Shown here piece after piece: positions 37,716 to 46,757 of a stretch of 64,000 bases of DNA; within the stretch, counting starts at the first letter, position 1, and each line of letters begins with the position of its first letter. Both the position numbers and the translations under genes were made by a program. The stretch lies in the NCBI RefSeq assembly GCF_017741815.1, contig NZ_JAGHMF010000003.1:124001-188000 (forward strand), written 5' to 3'. Origin of the DNA: Rhizobium sp. 16-488-2b. Its GTDB lineage: Bacteria; Pseudomonadota; Alphaproteobacteria; Rhizobiales; Rhizobiaceae. The notes beneath the pieces were generated by a model that did not search any database, was not told where the DNA came from, and saw only the letters and a list, made by a program, of their open reading frames with translations.

Positions 37716-38666
37716 TCAATCATGGCCAACCTGCCAAACTGAAACGAGCCCGTCAAGAAGCAACTTCTGCGGCAGAATTCCCGCAAGGTCCTGGCTTCTG
37801 GCGAGATCGCCGTAACCGAGAAGCGTGAGGATCTGCGAGGCCGCGCCTGCGAGAAGGAACGGCGTGCTGCTCTTCTTGTTCCAATCGATCTCGGGCAGGT
37901 CCTTGCTGACGTTCTTGGTGGCGAGATAGGCACGGATTTCGTCGTCGCCGCCAAGCTGGTCGATGAGCTTCATCTTCAGCGCCTGGCGCCCGGTGAATAT
38001 GGTGCCGTCGGCGAGCTTCAGCACGTCCTCGCGCGGCAGCTTGCGGCGATCGGCCACCAGATCGACGAACCAGGCATAGCTGTCGACGATCATGTTGTTG
38101 ATCATCGCCTTGGCCTCGTCGCTTGCCGGATGGAAGGACGAGGGCTCCGCCTTCAGCGGCGAGGATTTGATCTCTTCCATGGAGACGCCGATCTTGTCGA
38201 GCAGCGGTTTCACCTGCGGATACTGGAAGATGACCCCGATCGAGCCGGTGATCGAGCTGTCGCCGGCGATGATCGTATCGCCTGCTGTCGCGATCATGTA
38301 GCCGGCGGATGCCGCAAGCGTGCGGACATCGGAGACCACGGGCTTCTTGGCGGCGATCGCCCGGATCGCCTTGAAGATCCGCTCGCCGCCATAGGTCGTG
38401 CCGCCGGGCGAGGAAATGGAAACGACCAGCGCCTTGACCGCGTCTTCGTCCTTGATCTTGGCGAGCCGCTCGAGCAATTCGCTGTCGTCGGTGATCAGGC
38501 CGGAGATCGTCACATGCGCCACATGCGGGCGCCTGTTTGCATTGTCGGCGAACAGAAAGCCGTAAATAGCAAGCGCAAGCGCGAGAAGAAGCAGTACCGC
38601 CACCACGCGCCAGAAGCCGACCTTGCGGCGCAGCCTGCGGCGATCTGCGATCATGGAGCTGTCCAT
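37716..38666 (-). CDS. sppA: Signal peptide peptidase SppA (S49)
   Basis: Membrane-bound serine protease degrading signal peptides. A 316-residue short-form SppA with one N-terminal membrane anchor (about 20-40). The Ser/Lys dyad is visible: Ser in RTLAASAGYMIATA (near 125) and Lys in SSPLKAEPSSFHP (near 175). Half the length of E. coli SppA, as in most alphaproteobacteria and Bacillus. A GGAGGA site precedes the ATG. It is divergent from lptC and probably co-transcribed with ihfB. Confidence 0.95.
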   Translation of the reverse strand: MDSSMIADRRRLRRKVGFWRVVAVLLLLALALAIYGFLFADNANRRPHVAHVTISGLITDDSELLERLAKIKDEDAVKALVVSISSPGGTTYGGERIFKAIRAIAAKKPVVSDVRTLAASAGYMIATAGDTIIAGDSSITGSIGVIFQYPQVKPLLDKIGVSMEEIKSSPLKAEPSSFHPASDEAKAMINNMIVDSYAWFVDLVADRRKLPREDVLKLADGTIFTGRQALKMKLIDQLGGDDEIRAYLATKNVSKDLPEIDWNKKSSTPFLLAGAASQILTLLGYGDLARSQDLAGILPQKLLLDGLVSVWQVGHD

Positions 38667-38876
38667 TTATTCCTCCGGTCGGCAAGTCTGACGCAACTCT
38701 TCTTACGTAGAGTGCATAGATATGCGTTAACGCTGTGTCGATTGGTTTTGCGGTTTTCTTGCTTGTTGCAGAAAAAAATCCATATTGGCAAGTCAGTGTA
38801 ATAATGCGAAATGAACTGTGATCGGGCGAAAGCGCTCCCTATATACGCCGTCCTATCATCGACACGGACCGAATGA

Positions 38877-39542
38877 ATGCTCAACACCTTGGATAATGGC
38901 GGACAGGCTGCCTATGCGAAGCCGGCGCAAAGTGCCTATGGCGCCGCGCGGTTTCACTCCGCCCGCGTTCGCCGGCTGAAGGTTCTGCTGCCGGTCGCCG
39001 CCGTGATCGTGTCGCTCGCCTTTATCGGCGTGTCGGTCATCCGCACCTATCTGCCCGAGAACATCAAGATCGAAGGCGCCAAGATCGAAAACGGCAAGGT
39101 CGTGATGCTGAAGCCGGCGATCGCCGGCCGCAACGCCGCCGGCATCAACTACTCGATGCTCGCTGAACGGGCGCTGCAGGACATCAAGAACCCGAACCTG
39201 ATCTCGCTGGAAACCGTCAAGGCGGTGGTTCCGGTCAAGGACGATCTGGTTGCCCGCGTCGAGGCGACGACAGCCGATTACGATCGCGCGACCGATAATC
39301 TGAACATCACGTCTCCCTTCGTCATCAACATGAGCGACGGCCTGACAGCCAAATTCCAGACCGCGCAGGTCGATGTGAAGGGCGGAAAGCTTACAACCAG
39401 CGACCCTGTCGACATCAAAAAAGATGGCGCATCGGTTGTTGCGCGCTCGCTCAAGATGACAGATAAGGGACGGACGATCACATTCGAGGGGAACGTTCGA
39501 ATGAATGTGAACCCCACCGCTATCCGCAAACAGGGCACTTAA
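38877..39542 (+). CDS. lptC: Lipopolysaccharide export protein LptC
   Basis: Bitopic inner-membrane component that passes LPS from LptB2FG to LptA. The 221-residue protein has a 35-residue cytosolic N-terminus, one membrane helix (about 36-60) and a periplasmic beta-jellyroll with INYSMLAERALQDIKNP and repeated LTAKFQTAQVDVKGGKL-type strands. The first two thirds are divergent, as usual for the family. It is 11 bases before lptA in an lptC-lptA-lptB unit. Confidence 0.9.
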   Translation: MLNTLDNGGQAAYAKPAQSAYGAARFHSARVRRLKVLLPVAAVIVSLAFIGVSVIRTYLPENIKIEGAKIENGKVVMLKPAIAGRNAAGINYSMLAERALQDIKNPNLISLETVKAVVPVKDDLVARVEATTADYDRATDNLNITSPFVINMSDGLTAKFQTAQVDVKGGKLTTSDPVDIKKDGASVVARSLKMTDKGRTITFEGNVRMNVNPTAIRKQGT

Positions 39543-39553
39543 CCCGGGTCACC

Positions 39554-40171
39554 ATGGCAAAAGATTGTCGCATTTCTACCCGCAAGGCGGGCGCAGTATT
39601 CACGAACGGTGCGCTTGCACTCCTGCTGTTGGCCGGAGCCGCGATGGCGCAGGCGACGACCAGCCAGATGAGCGGACTGAAGCTCAACAAGGATCAGCCG
39701 ATCCAGATCGAAAGCGACAAGCTCGAGATTCATGATCAGGATCACACCGCCGACTTCAGCGGCAACGTGAAGGTCGTTCAGGGAACGACTACGCTGCAGG
39801 CCGGCCACATGACCGTCTTCTACAAGGCAAAGGCCGCAGCCGATGGCGCTGCGCCTGCGACCAAGGCATCTGAAACCACGACGCCGGCATCCTCGATGTC
39901 GTCGGGCAACACCGACATCGACCACATCATCGTGACGAACAAGGTGTACCTCACCTCGGGCACGCAGACCGCGACCGCCGATAACGGTTCGTTCGACATG
40001 GCAAAGCAGCTCTTTATCCTGAAGGGCGACAAGGTCGTTCTGACCGACGGCGGCAATGTCTTCACCGGCTGCCAGCTGACGGTGCACATGGAAACGGGTC
40101 AGGCACAGTTGGACAGCTGCGGGGGCCGCGTCCAGATTCAGCTCGATCCGCAATCCCAGAAAAAGAACTGA
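39554..40171 (+). CDS. lptA: Lipopolysaccharide transport periplasmic protein LptA
   Basis: Periplasmic bridge protein carrying LPS between the membranes. A 205-residue OstA-like protein with a signal peptide (about 1-32, ending AAMAQA). The OstA repeats are QIESDKLEIHDQDHTADFSGNVKVVQGTT and later VYLTSGTQTATADNGSFD. A low-complexity Ala/Thr/Ser insert (about 95-118) splits the domain. Followed 13 bases later by lptB. Confidence 0.94.
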   Translation: MAKDCRISTRKAGAVFTNGALALLLLAGAAMAQATTSQMSGLKLNKDQPIQIESDKLEIHDQDHTADFSGNVKVVQGTTTLQAGHMTVFYKAKAAADGAAPATKASETTTPASSMSSGNTDIDHIIVTNKVYLTSGTQTATADNGSFDMAKQLFILKGDKVVLTDGGNVFTGCQLTVHMETGQAQLDSCGGRVQIQLDPQSQKKN

Positions 40172-40184
40172 CCCCGGCTGCCAC

Positions 40185-40991
40185 GTGAAATTATTCTCGC
40201 TATCGAATATGTTCGGCAAGACCGGGCAACAGGCCGCCGCAGATGGCGCCGTTGACAAGAGCCGCTATCAGGGCACCCTGATCGCGCGCGGTCTGACGAA
40301 GACGTACAGCACCCGCCGCGTCGTCAACGGCGTGTCGCTGGTCGTGCGTCGTGGCGAGGCCGTCGGCCTGCTCGGCCCGAACGGCGCCGGCAAGACGACC
40401 TGTTTCTACATGATCACGGGTCTGGTCCCCGTCGACGAAGGCACGATCGAGATCGATGGCAACGACGTGACGTCGATGCCGATGTATCGCCGCTCGCGCC
40501 TCGGCGTTGGCTATCTGCCGCAGGAAGCCTCGATCTTTCGTGGACTGACGGTCGAGGAGAATATCCGCGCCGTTCTCGAAGTGCATGTGAAGGACAAGGC
40601 GGCGCGCGAGAAGAAGCTCGACGAGTTGCTCGACGAATTCCATATCCGCAAGCTTCGCAAGAGCCCGGCCGTGGCGTTGTCCGGCGGTGAGCGCCGCCGT
40701 CTGGAAATCGCCCGTGCATTGGCGACCGACCCGACATTCATGCTGCTCGACGAGCCCTTCGCGGGCGTCGATCCGATCTCGGTGTCGGATATCCAGAACC
40801 TCGTCCATCACCTGACGGCGCGTGGCATCGGTGTCTTGATCACCGACCACAATGTGCGCGAGACGCTGGGTCTGATCGACCGCGCCTATATCATCCATGC
40901 GGGCGAAGTGTTGACGCATGGCCGGGCCAACGACATTGTTAACAATGCCGAAGTCCGCAGGCTTTATCTCGGCGACAACTTCAGCCTCTAA
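40185..40991 (+). CDS. lptB: LPS export ABC transporter ATP-binding protein LptB
   Basis: Cytosolic ATPase powering LPS extraction with LptFG. About 268 residues: Walker A GPNGAGKTTCFYM near 63-75, Q-loop YLPQEASIF, signature LSGGERRRLEIARAL and Walker B MLLDEPFAGVDP, then the H-loop ITDHNVRET. The start is a GTG at 40185; an ATG eight codons in (MFGKTG) is an alternative, as neither has a strong ribosome site. lptF and lptG are not in the window, as is usual. Confidence 0.97.
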   Translation: MKLFSLSNMFGKTGQQAAADGAVDKSRYQGTLIARGLTKTYSTRRVVNGVSLVVRRGEAVGLLGPNGAGKTTCFYMITGLVPVDEGTIEIDGNDVTSMPMYRRSRLGVGYLPQEASIFRGLTVEENIRAVLEVHVKDKAAREKKLDELLDEFHIRKLRKSPAVALSGGERRRLEIARALATDPTFMLLDEPFAGVDPISVSDIQNLVHHLTARGIGVLITDHNVRETLGLIDRAYIIHAGEVLTHGRANDIVNNAEVRRLYLGDNFSL

Positions 40992-41168
40992 GGGCACATC
41001 GTCCCTGTGATCATGGGGTCTAGGCAGCGGAAATTCACCTTGCCGCATAGTTCCGCTTGACCAAATAAAATAAAAAAGCAATTTTTGGGCCAACTTGGAT
41101 ATCAGTGGCCTTAGCCCCGTTATAGGACACTGTTTCCCGGAGGAACGAGCGGGAGTTTTGCGTCCATC

Positions 41169-42734
41169 ATGGCACTTTCGGCCAATTTATACCTGCGCCA
41201 AAGCCAATCGCTGGTGATGACACCACAGCTGATGCAGTCCATCCAGCTGCTTCAGATGACGCACTTCGAGCTCAATCAGTTTATCGCCCAGGAAGTCGAA
41301 AAGAACCCGCTGCTTGAGTTTCCGTCAAATGACGCCGAAACAGGCAGTGATCGCGCCGGCGACGACGATGATGGCCATTCCCGCCAGGCCGAAGAGCAGA
41401 GCTTCGACGAAGATTACGACAGCCGCTCGGAAGTAATGTCCGGCGACTGGTCCGATCGTGCCGATGGCGCCGGCGCTGGCCGCATGAGCGACGAACTCGA
41501 CGCCAACTATGCCAACGTCTTCCCCGATGACGGCGTGCCGCAGCGCGCCGACGCTCCCGAACTGATCAGCCAGTGGAAGTCGATGCCGGGTGGCGGTGAG
41601 GGCGGTGCCGATGGCTATGACCTCGACGATTTCGTCGCCGGCCAGGTCTCGCTGCGCGATCATCTTGCCCAGCAGATGCATTTCGTCCTTCCCGATATGG
41701 CCGACCAGCTGATCGGCCAGTATCTCGCCGACCAGCTGGACGAGGCCGGCTACCTCCACGCCGATCTCGCCGAAGCGGCCGAACGGCTGGGTGCTGGTGC
41801 TGCGGATGTGGAGCGGGTTCTGGCGGCACTGCAGACGCTTGATCCGCCCGGCGTCTTCGCCCGAAACCTGTCGGAATGCCTGGCGATCCAGCTGCGCCAG
41901 AAGGATCGCCTCGATCCGGCCATGCAGGCTTTCGTCGGCAATCTCGAATTGCTCGCCCGCCGCGACTTCGCGACGCTGAAGCGGCTTTGCGGTGTCGACG
42001 AAGAGGATTTGCTCGACATGCTGAGCGAGATCCGCCAGCTCAACCCCAAGCCGGGCAGCGGCTTCGAGACGGCGGTGTCGGAGGCGATCATGCCCGACGT
42101 CGTGGTCCGCCCGAGCGCCGACGGCAGCTGGCTGGTGGAGCTCAACCCGGATACGCTGCCGCGCGTGCTCGTGAACCAGGCCTATTTCGCCAAGGTCACC
42201 AAGAACGGCGACGATCACGCCTTCCTGTCGGAGTGCCTGCAGACGGCCAACTGGCTGACGCGCAGTCTCGATCAGCGCGCCAAGACGATCATGAAGGTGG
42301 CGACCGAAATCGTCCGCCAGCAGGATGCCTTCCTGCTCCACGGTGTCGATCACCTGCGCCCGCTCAATCTGAAGACCGTGGCCGACGCCATCAAGATGCA
42401 TGAATCCACCGTCAGCCGCGTCACCTCGAACAAGTACATGCTGACGCCGCGCGGCTTGTTCGAGCTCAAATACTTTTTCACGGTGTCGATCAGCGCGGTG
42501 GAAGGCGGCGACAGCCACTCGGCGGAAGCCGTTCGTCACAAGATCCGCGCACTTATTGCGCAGGAAAGCCCCGACGCCGTACTCTCAGATGATGATATCG
42601 TGGACATCCTAAAGGGGAGTGGGGTGGAGCTTGCCCGCAGAACGGTCGCGAAGTATCGTGAAGCCATGAATATCGCTTCTTCCGTCCAGCGCCGGCGGGA
42701 AAAGCGGGCGCTCGCGAAGGTCGCGGGCTTCTGA
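41169..42734 (+). CDS. rpoN: RNA polymerase sigma-54 factor
   Basis: Sigma-54 recognises -24/-12 promoters activated by enhancer-binding proteins, including nitrogen control. The 521-residue protein has the Gln/Leu-rich region I (LRQSQSLVMTPQLMQSIQLLQM), an acidic region II (about 55-140), the core-binding domain, a helix-turn-helix (MHESTVSRVTSNKYM) and the C-terminal RpoN box ARRTVAKYREAMNI. Start ATG at 41169 after an upstream CGGAGGAACGAG site. It follows lptB by 177 bases in the widely conserved lptB-rpoN-hpf-ptsN order. Confidence 0.98.
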   Translation: MALSANLYLRQSQSLVMTPQLMQSIQLLQMTHFELNQFIAQEVEKNPLLEFPSNDAETGSDRAGDDDDGHSRQAEEQSFDEDYDSRSEVMSGDWSDRADGAGAGRMSDELDANYANVFPDDGVPQRADAPELISQWKSMPGGGEGGADGYDLDDFVAGQVSLRDHLAQQMHFVLPDMADQLIGQYLADQLDEAGYLHADLAEAAERLGAGAADVERVLAALQTLDPPGVFARNLSECLAIQLRQKDRLDPAMQAFVGNLELLARRDFATLKRLCGVDEEDLLDMLSEIRQLNPKPGSGFETAVSEAIMPDVVVRPSADGSWLVELNPDTLPRVLVNQAYFAKVTKNGDDHAFLSECLQTANWLTRSLDQRAKTIMKVATEIVRQQDAFLLHGVDHLRPLNLKTVADAIKMHESTVSRVTSNKYMLTPRGLFELKYFFTVSISAVEGGDSHSAEAVRHKIRALIAQESPDAVLSDDDIVDILKGSGVELARRTVAKYREAMNIASSVQRRREKRALAKVAGF

Positions 42735-42791
42735 GGAGTTCGGTCTGTTGCGGCCGACGCGTCCCGCCCCCGCGAGAAAACAGGGCGTGTG

Positions 42792-42820
42792 TTGACTTTT
42801 TGGTAACTTCTGGCTAGAAG
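42792..42820 (+). promoter_or_regulatory. Candidate sigma-70 promoter for hpf-ptsN
   Basis: TTGACT (42792-42797), 17 bases, TAGAAG (42815-42820), in the 256-base gap between rpoN and hpf. It would give a leader of about 165 bases. The -10 is weak (three of six conserved positions certain). Confidence 0.45.
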
Positions 42821-42990
42821 CCGCGCCAAATTGACGCTGTGAATGGTGTCAGAGGTTATCCCCATCAATCCTAAGGGCGCCCACAGCCGAGAACTTCGGC
42901 CGATCTTGCTTGAGATTGCGCGAAGTGCTTGGATGAGAGTCAGGCTTGGCGTAAACTGGTACTCGCAAACCACATAAGAAGGGAAACTCC

Positions 42991-43566
42991 ATGAGTGTGC
43001 GTGTATCCGGTAAACATATGGAAATTGGTGACTCGTTCCGTCAGCGGATAGAGGACCAAATTGCCGTGGCCGTCACGAAATACTTCGACGGAGGGTATTC
43101 TGGTCAAGTGATCGTACAAAAGGCCAACGCCCGTTTCGCCGCCGATTGCAAGGTTCATCTCGACAGTGGCGTGATTTTGCACGCGGCCGGCGAGGCAATG
43201 GATCCGCAGTTGGCATTCGACGCCGCTTCCGAGCGTATCGAGAAGCGACTTCGCCGTTACAAGCGCAAGCTCAAGGATCACCATGCCGGAAATCATCTGA
43301 ATGGTTTTGCAGAAGTCGCCTACACCGTCATGGATGGCATGCCGGATCATGACGACGAGATCGCCGATGATTTCGCACCAGCGATCGTTGCCGAAAGCAC
43401 CAAGCAGATGAAGACCATGTCCGTCGCGACCGCCGTGATGGCGCTCGACATGACGGACGAACCCCTGCTGCTCTTCCGCAGCCCGGGTAACGAACAGTTG
43501 AACATCGTTTACCGTCGGCACGACGGCAACATTGGCTGGATAGACGCAGCCAACATCAAAAGCTGA
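42991..43566 (+). CDS. hpf: Ribosome hibernation promoting factor, long form
   Basis: Binds the 30S decoding centre and promotes 100S ribosome dimers in stationary phase. The 191-residue protein has the N-terminal S30AE domain (MSVRVSGKHMEIGDSFRQRIE, with RRYKRKLKDHH) and the C-terminal dimerisation domain of long HPF (MSVATAVMALDMTDEPLLLFRSPGNEQLNIVYRRHDGNIG region, about 145-190). An AAGGGAAACTCC site precedes the ATG. Gene order rpoN-hpf-ptsN is retained. Confidence 0.95.
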   Translation: MSVRVSGKHMEIGDSFRQRIEDQIAVAVTKYFDGGYSGQVIVQKANARFAADCKVHLDSGVILHAAGEAMDPQLAFDAASERIEKRLRRYKRKLKDHHAGNHLNGFAEVAYTVMDGMPDHDDEIADDFAPAIVAESTKQMKTMSVATAVMALDMTDEPLLLFRSPGNEQLNIVYRRHDGNIGWIDAANIKS

Positions 43567-43628
43567 GAAAACGGAGCGGAGCGGCAGGCATCTGCCGCTC
43601 CCCCGGCTTGGCACAAAAGGAAAAAGAA

Positions 43629-44093
43629 ATGGCTTTGGCAGATTTGCTGCAGCAGAATGCGATCATTCCCGCTCTCAGGGTCAACTCCAAGAAACAGCTC
43701 CTGCAGGAATTGTCGGCCAAGGCGTCGAAAGTCACCGGGCTGTCCGAGCGCGAGATTTTTGACGTTGTCCTGCAGCGCGAGCGGCTTGGTTCCACCGGCG
43801 TCGGCAATGGCATCGCCATTCCGCACGGCAAGCTGGCAAGCGTCAATTCCATCGTCGGCATCTTCGCGCGCCTCGACCAGCCGGTCGATTTCGAAGCGCT
43901 GGACGATCAGCCGGTCGATCTCGTCTTCCTGCTTTTGGCGCCAGAGGGCGCCGGCGCCGATCACCTGAAGGCGCTGTCGCGCATCGCCCGCGTCCTGCGC
44001 GACCACGATCTCGTGGCCAAGCTGCGCGCCACCGACAGCGCCTCGGCGATCTATGCCTTCCTTAATGAAGAGCAGACCTCCAACGCGGCCTGA
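43629..44093 (+). CDS. ptsN: PTS IIA-like nitrogen regulatory protein (EIIA-Ntr)
   Basis: Phosphoryl acceptor of the nitrogen phosphotransferase system, linking carbon, nitrogen and potassium control. The 154-residue PTS_EIIA_2 domain has the phosphorylatable His in GNGIAIPHGKL (near residue 66) after LQRERLGSTGVG. The ATG at 43629 is preceded by AAAAGGAAAAAG; a frame extending seven codons upstream is less likely. It is 62 bases after hpf and is followed by a strong terminator. Confidence 0.96.
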   Translation: MALADLLQQNAIIPALRVNSKKQLLQELSAKASKVTGLSEREIFDVVLQRERLGSTGVGNGIAIPHGKLASVNSIVGIFARLDQPVDFEALDDQPVDLVFLLLAPEGAGADHLKALSRIARVLRDHDLVAKLRATDSASAIYAFLNEEQTSNAA

Positions 44094-44111
44094 TCATCTC
44101 CAGTTCGAATG

Positions 44112-44150
44112 AAAAGAGGCGCCGGATCGCTCCGGCGCCTCTTTTTTGTT
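44112..44150. terminator. Strong terminator between ptsN and the chemoreceptor gene
   Basis: Perfect 11-bp stem GAGGCGCCGGA (44116-44126) with TCCGGCGCCTC (44131-44141) around TCGC, followed by TTTTTT. The left side carries AAAA, so it can also end the convergent minus-strand gene. Confidence 0.92.
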
Positions 44151-44168
44151 TTGGCTCAGCCGATCGGC

Positions 44169-46532
44169 TCAGAATTCTTCCCAGCTATCCTGCGCGACGG
44201 CCGCCGATCCATGCGACTGCGCAACGGCGCGGCGCGGGGCAGGGGCGGCTGCCTGGCGATAGCTCGGCTGCGATGACGGGCGATAGCTCGGTGCCGCTGC
44301 CGGTGCCCGCATCTGCTGTGCGGTGGAGCGCAGCGATGCGCCATGGTTGGCGTTGCTGACGCGGAAGCGGGCGACGAGGTGCTGCAGCGTCTGTGCCTCT
44401 TCGTTCAGCGTGACGCTGGCCGCGGTCGTCTCCTCGACCATGGCGGCATTCTGCTGCGTCACCTGGTCCATCTGGTTCATGGCCTGGCTGACTTCCTTGA
44501 GGCCGATCGCCTGCTCGCTGGCCGATGCCGAGATTTCCCGGATCAGGCCATTGATGCGCATGACCTGCTCGGAGATGTTGTGCAGCGTATCGCCGGCGCG
44601 GCCGACGAGATCGACGCCTTCCTTGACCTGGACGGCCGAGGTGTTGATGAGCGTCTTGATCTCCTTGGCGGCATTCGCCGAACGCTGGGCCAGTTCACGC
44701 ACTTCCTGGGCAACCACCGCGAAGCCCTTGCCGGCTTCACCGGCACGCGCGGCTTCGACACCGGCGTTGAGCGCAAGCAGGTTGGTCTGGAACGCGATCT
44801 CGTCGATGACGCCGATGATACGCGAAACCTCTGTGGAGGACTGCTCGATCCCGTGCATGGAGGCGATCGCCTTGCGCACGACATCACCGGACTTCTCGGC
44901 ATCCTCGCAGGCGTGGTTGACGTTGTCGGCGGCCGTGCGCGCATTGTCGGCGCTGGAGTTGACCTGCGCGGTCAGCTCGTTGAGGGCCGCTGCGGTTTCT
45001 TCCAGGCTTGCCGCCTGCTGTTCCGTGCGCTTGGCGAGATCGGACGCGCTGCCGCTGATCTCGCTGGTGCCGGAACCGATGTTGACGACGCTGAGGTTCA
45101 TCGTCGTGATGGTCTCTTCAAGGGCAGCCAGAGCCGCGTTGAAGTCCTGCTTCAGCTTGCCGTATTCGCCCGGGAATTCATCGGTGATGCGGTGGCTGAG
45201 ATTGCCCTGTGACAGCTCCGACAGACCGGCGCCGACGATGGACACGATGTGCCGCTGCAGCGAAACCGACTGCTGACGTTCGCTTTCCGAACGACCGCGC
45301 TCGTCTTCCGCTTCCTGGCGCTGGCTCTTGGCTTCGGCTTCGAGACGACGGCTGTCGGCCAGCGCATGGCGGAAGCCTTCGAGCGCCTTGGCGACGGAAC
45401 CCGTTTCGTCCGAACGATCCTGGCCGATGACCGGCTGCTCGTAGCGGCCTTCGCTCAGCATCTTGACGCTGGCAACGAGACCGCCGAGCGGCTTCTGCAC
45501 GAAGGAGCGGACAGCGAAATAGAGTGCCAGCATGACGGCTGCCAGAACGACGATGCCGGCCACGATCATCATGAAGGTCTGGTCCTGCACCGGCGCGTTG
45601 ATCGCGCTGTGCGGCACGTCGACGAGGATGACCCAGTTGGTGTTCACGTCAGGGAGCGCAAAGGGATAGACCACGCGATCGAACTGCTCGCCGCCATCGA
45701 TCGAGAGGTTCTTGACGACGGCGGGCGCAAGCGTCGAGAGGCCGGTCTTGACCGCGTCGACACCTTCGCCCTCGTAGGGCTTCATCGCCAGATCCTTGGA
45801 CGGCGCGACGATCCAGTTGCCGCCCTGCGAAAGCAGGGTCACGCGGCCGGTGCCGAAGGGATGCAGGCCGCCGAGCTTGTCGGCGAGCGACTTCAGCGAA
45901 ATGTCGACGCCGCTGACGCCGATCATCTTGCCGCCGGACATCACAGGGTAGCCGATGGAGGTCATCGCGGTGTTTTCGCCGGTGGTGCTTTCCGCGTAGG
46001 GCGAGGAGATTGCGCCCTTCTTGCTGGCGGCGGCAAGGCTGTACCATTCGGCCTTGTAGTCCGATGCGAACACCGAGAAGGTAAAGCCGCCATCCTTCTT
46101 CTTGGTCCAATAGGCGTTGAACGCGCCGTTCTTGTCCGAGCCGAGATCCGTGCGGCCGGCAAGCGACGGCGACTGGCCGTCGAATGCGTTGGGTTCTTCG
46201 CCGAACCAGCTGCCGAAGGCGAACTGGTTGCGCTCGACATTGGCCTTCAGCATATCGACGATCGCCTTGCGATCCAGATACTTGCCTTCGTGGCCGCGGC
46301 CGATGACGCCGGCCATGGAGCGCGCCGCACCCGCGAGTTCGCCGACCGAGGACGCGACTTCGTTGGCGATTGATTTCGCCTCAAGATTGGCCTGATCCAT
46401 GGTCAGCGTTTCCACGCGATCACGGGTCTCACCGATGAGGAAGAAATTGGAGATCAGGAGAACCAGCGCGATCGCGCTGCCGGTAATCACAATGAGTTTG
46501 GCCGCAAGCGATTTCATGCGAAAGATGAACAT
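44169..46532 (-). CDS. Membrane methyl-accepting chemotaxis protein (dCache sensor)
   Basis: A 787-residue chemoreceptor. Order: membrane helix (about 10-30), periplasmic double-Cache-like sensor (about 35-310; motifs SWFGEEPNAFDGQ and MIGVSGVDISLKSLADKLG), second membrane helix (about 325-345), HAMP (FVQKPLGGLVASVKMLSEGRYEQPV), a coiled linker, a second HAMP-like part, and the signalling domain with the hairpin tip [20 protein letters not shown]. The ATG at 46532 has GAGGAA; an ATG five codons later is possible. The C-terminal tail is Pro/Ser/Ala-rich and ends WEEF, a likely CheR/CheB-binding-type pentapeptide (DSWEEF). Ligand unknown. Confidence 0.95.
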   Translation of the reverse strand: MFIFRMKSLAAKLIVITGSAIALVLLISNFFLIGETRDRVETLTMDQANLEAKSIANEVASSVGELAGAARSMAGVIGRGHEGKYLDRKAIVDMLKANVERNQFAFGSWFGEEPNAFDGQSPSLAGRTDLGSDKNGAFNAYWTKKKDGGFTFSVFASDYKAEWYSLAAASKKGAISSPYAESTTGENTAMTSIGYPVMSGGKMIGVSGVDISLKSLADKLGGLHPFGTGRVTLLSQGGNWIVAPSKDLAMKPYEGEGVDAVKTGLSTLAPAVVKNLSIDGGEQFDRVVYPFALPDVNTNWVILVDVPHSAINAPVQDQTFMMIVAGIVVLAAVMLALYFAVRSFVQKPLGGLVASVKMLSEGRYEQPVIGQDRSDETGSVAKALEGFRHALADSRRLEAEAKSQRQEAEDERGRSESERQQSVSLQRHIVSIVGAGLSELSQGNLSHRITDEFPGEYGKLKQDFNAALAALEETITTMNLSVVNIGSGTSEISGSASDLAKRTEQQAASLEETAAALNELTAQVNSSADNARTAADNVNHACEDAEKSGDVVRKAIASMHGIEQSSTEVSRIIGVIDEIAFQTNLLALNAGVEAARAGEAGKGFAVVAQEVRELAQRSANAAKEIKTLINTSAVQVKEGVDLVGRAGDTLHNISEQVMRINGLIREISASASEQAIGLKEVSQAMNQMDQVTQQNAAMVEETTAASVTLNEEAQTLQHLVARFRVSNANHGASLRSTAQQMRAPAAAPSYRPSSQPSYRQAAAPAPRRAVAQSHGSAAVAQDSWEEF

Positions 46533-46757
46533 GCATTCCTCGGGGGATCAAGGATGGGCCAGGCGAAGCATCCGCCGGCACAAGAAGCGAGGGCGGGCTT
46601 CATCATGGAGCCGCCGTGGCGAGTGCCGTATCCTTTGAAGAAAGGAGCCAGCGATCACGCGGAAGATCGCCGGAAACCTATTAAATTTGAGTGAAATGCG
46701 ATGATATTTTGACCCATCGCGAATAAACGCGCCGTCGATGTCGCCGGCTGATCATGC

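Noticed and set aside
43600..43628. Sigma-54 promoter (TGGCAC) before ptsN
   Set aside because: TTGGCAC is present but the required GC doublet at the -12 position is missing at the right distance.
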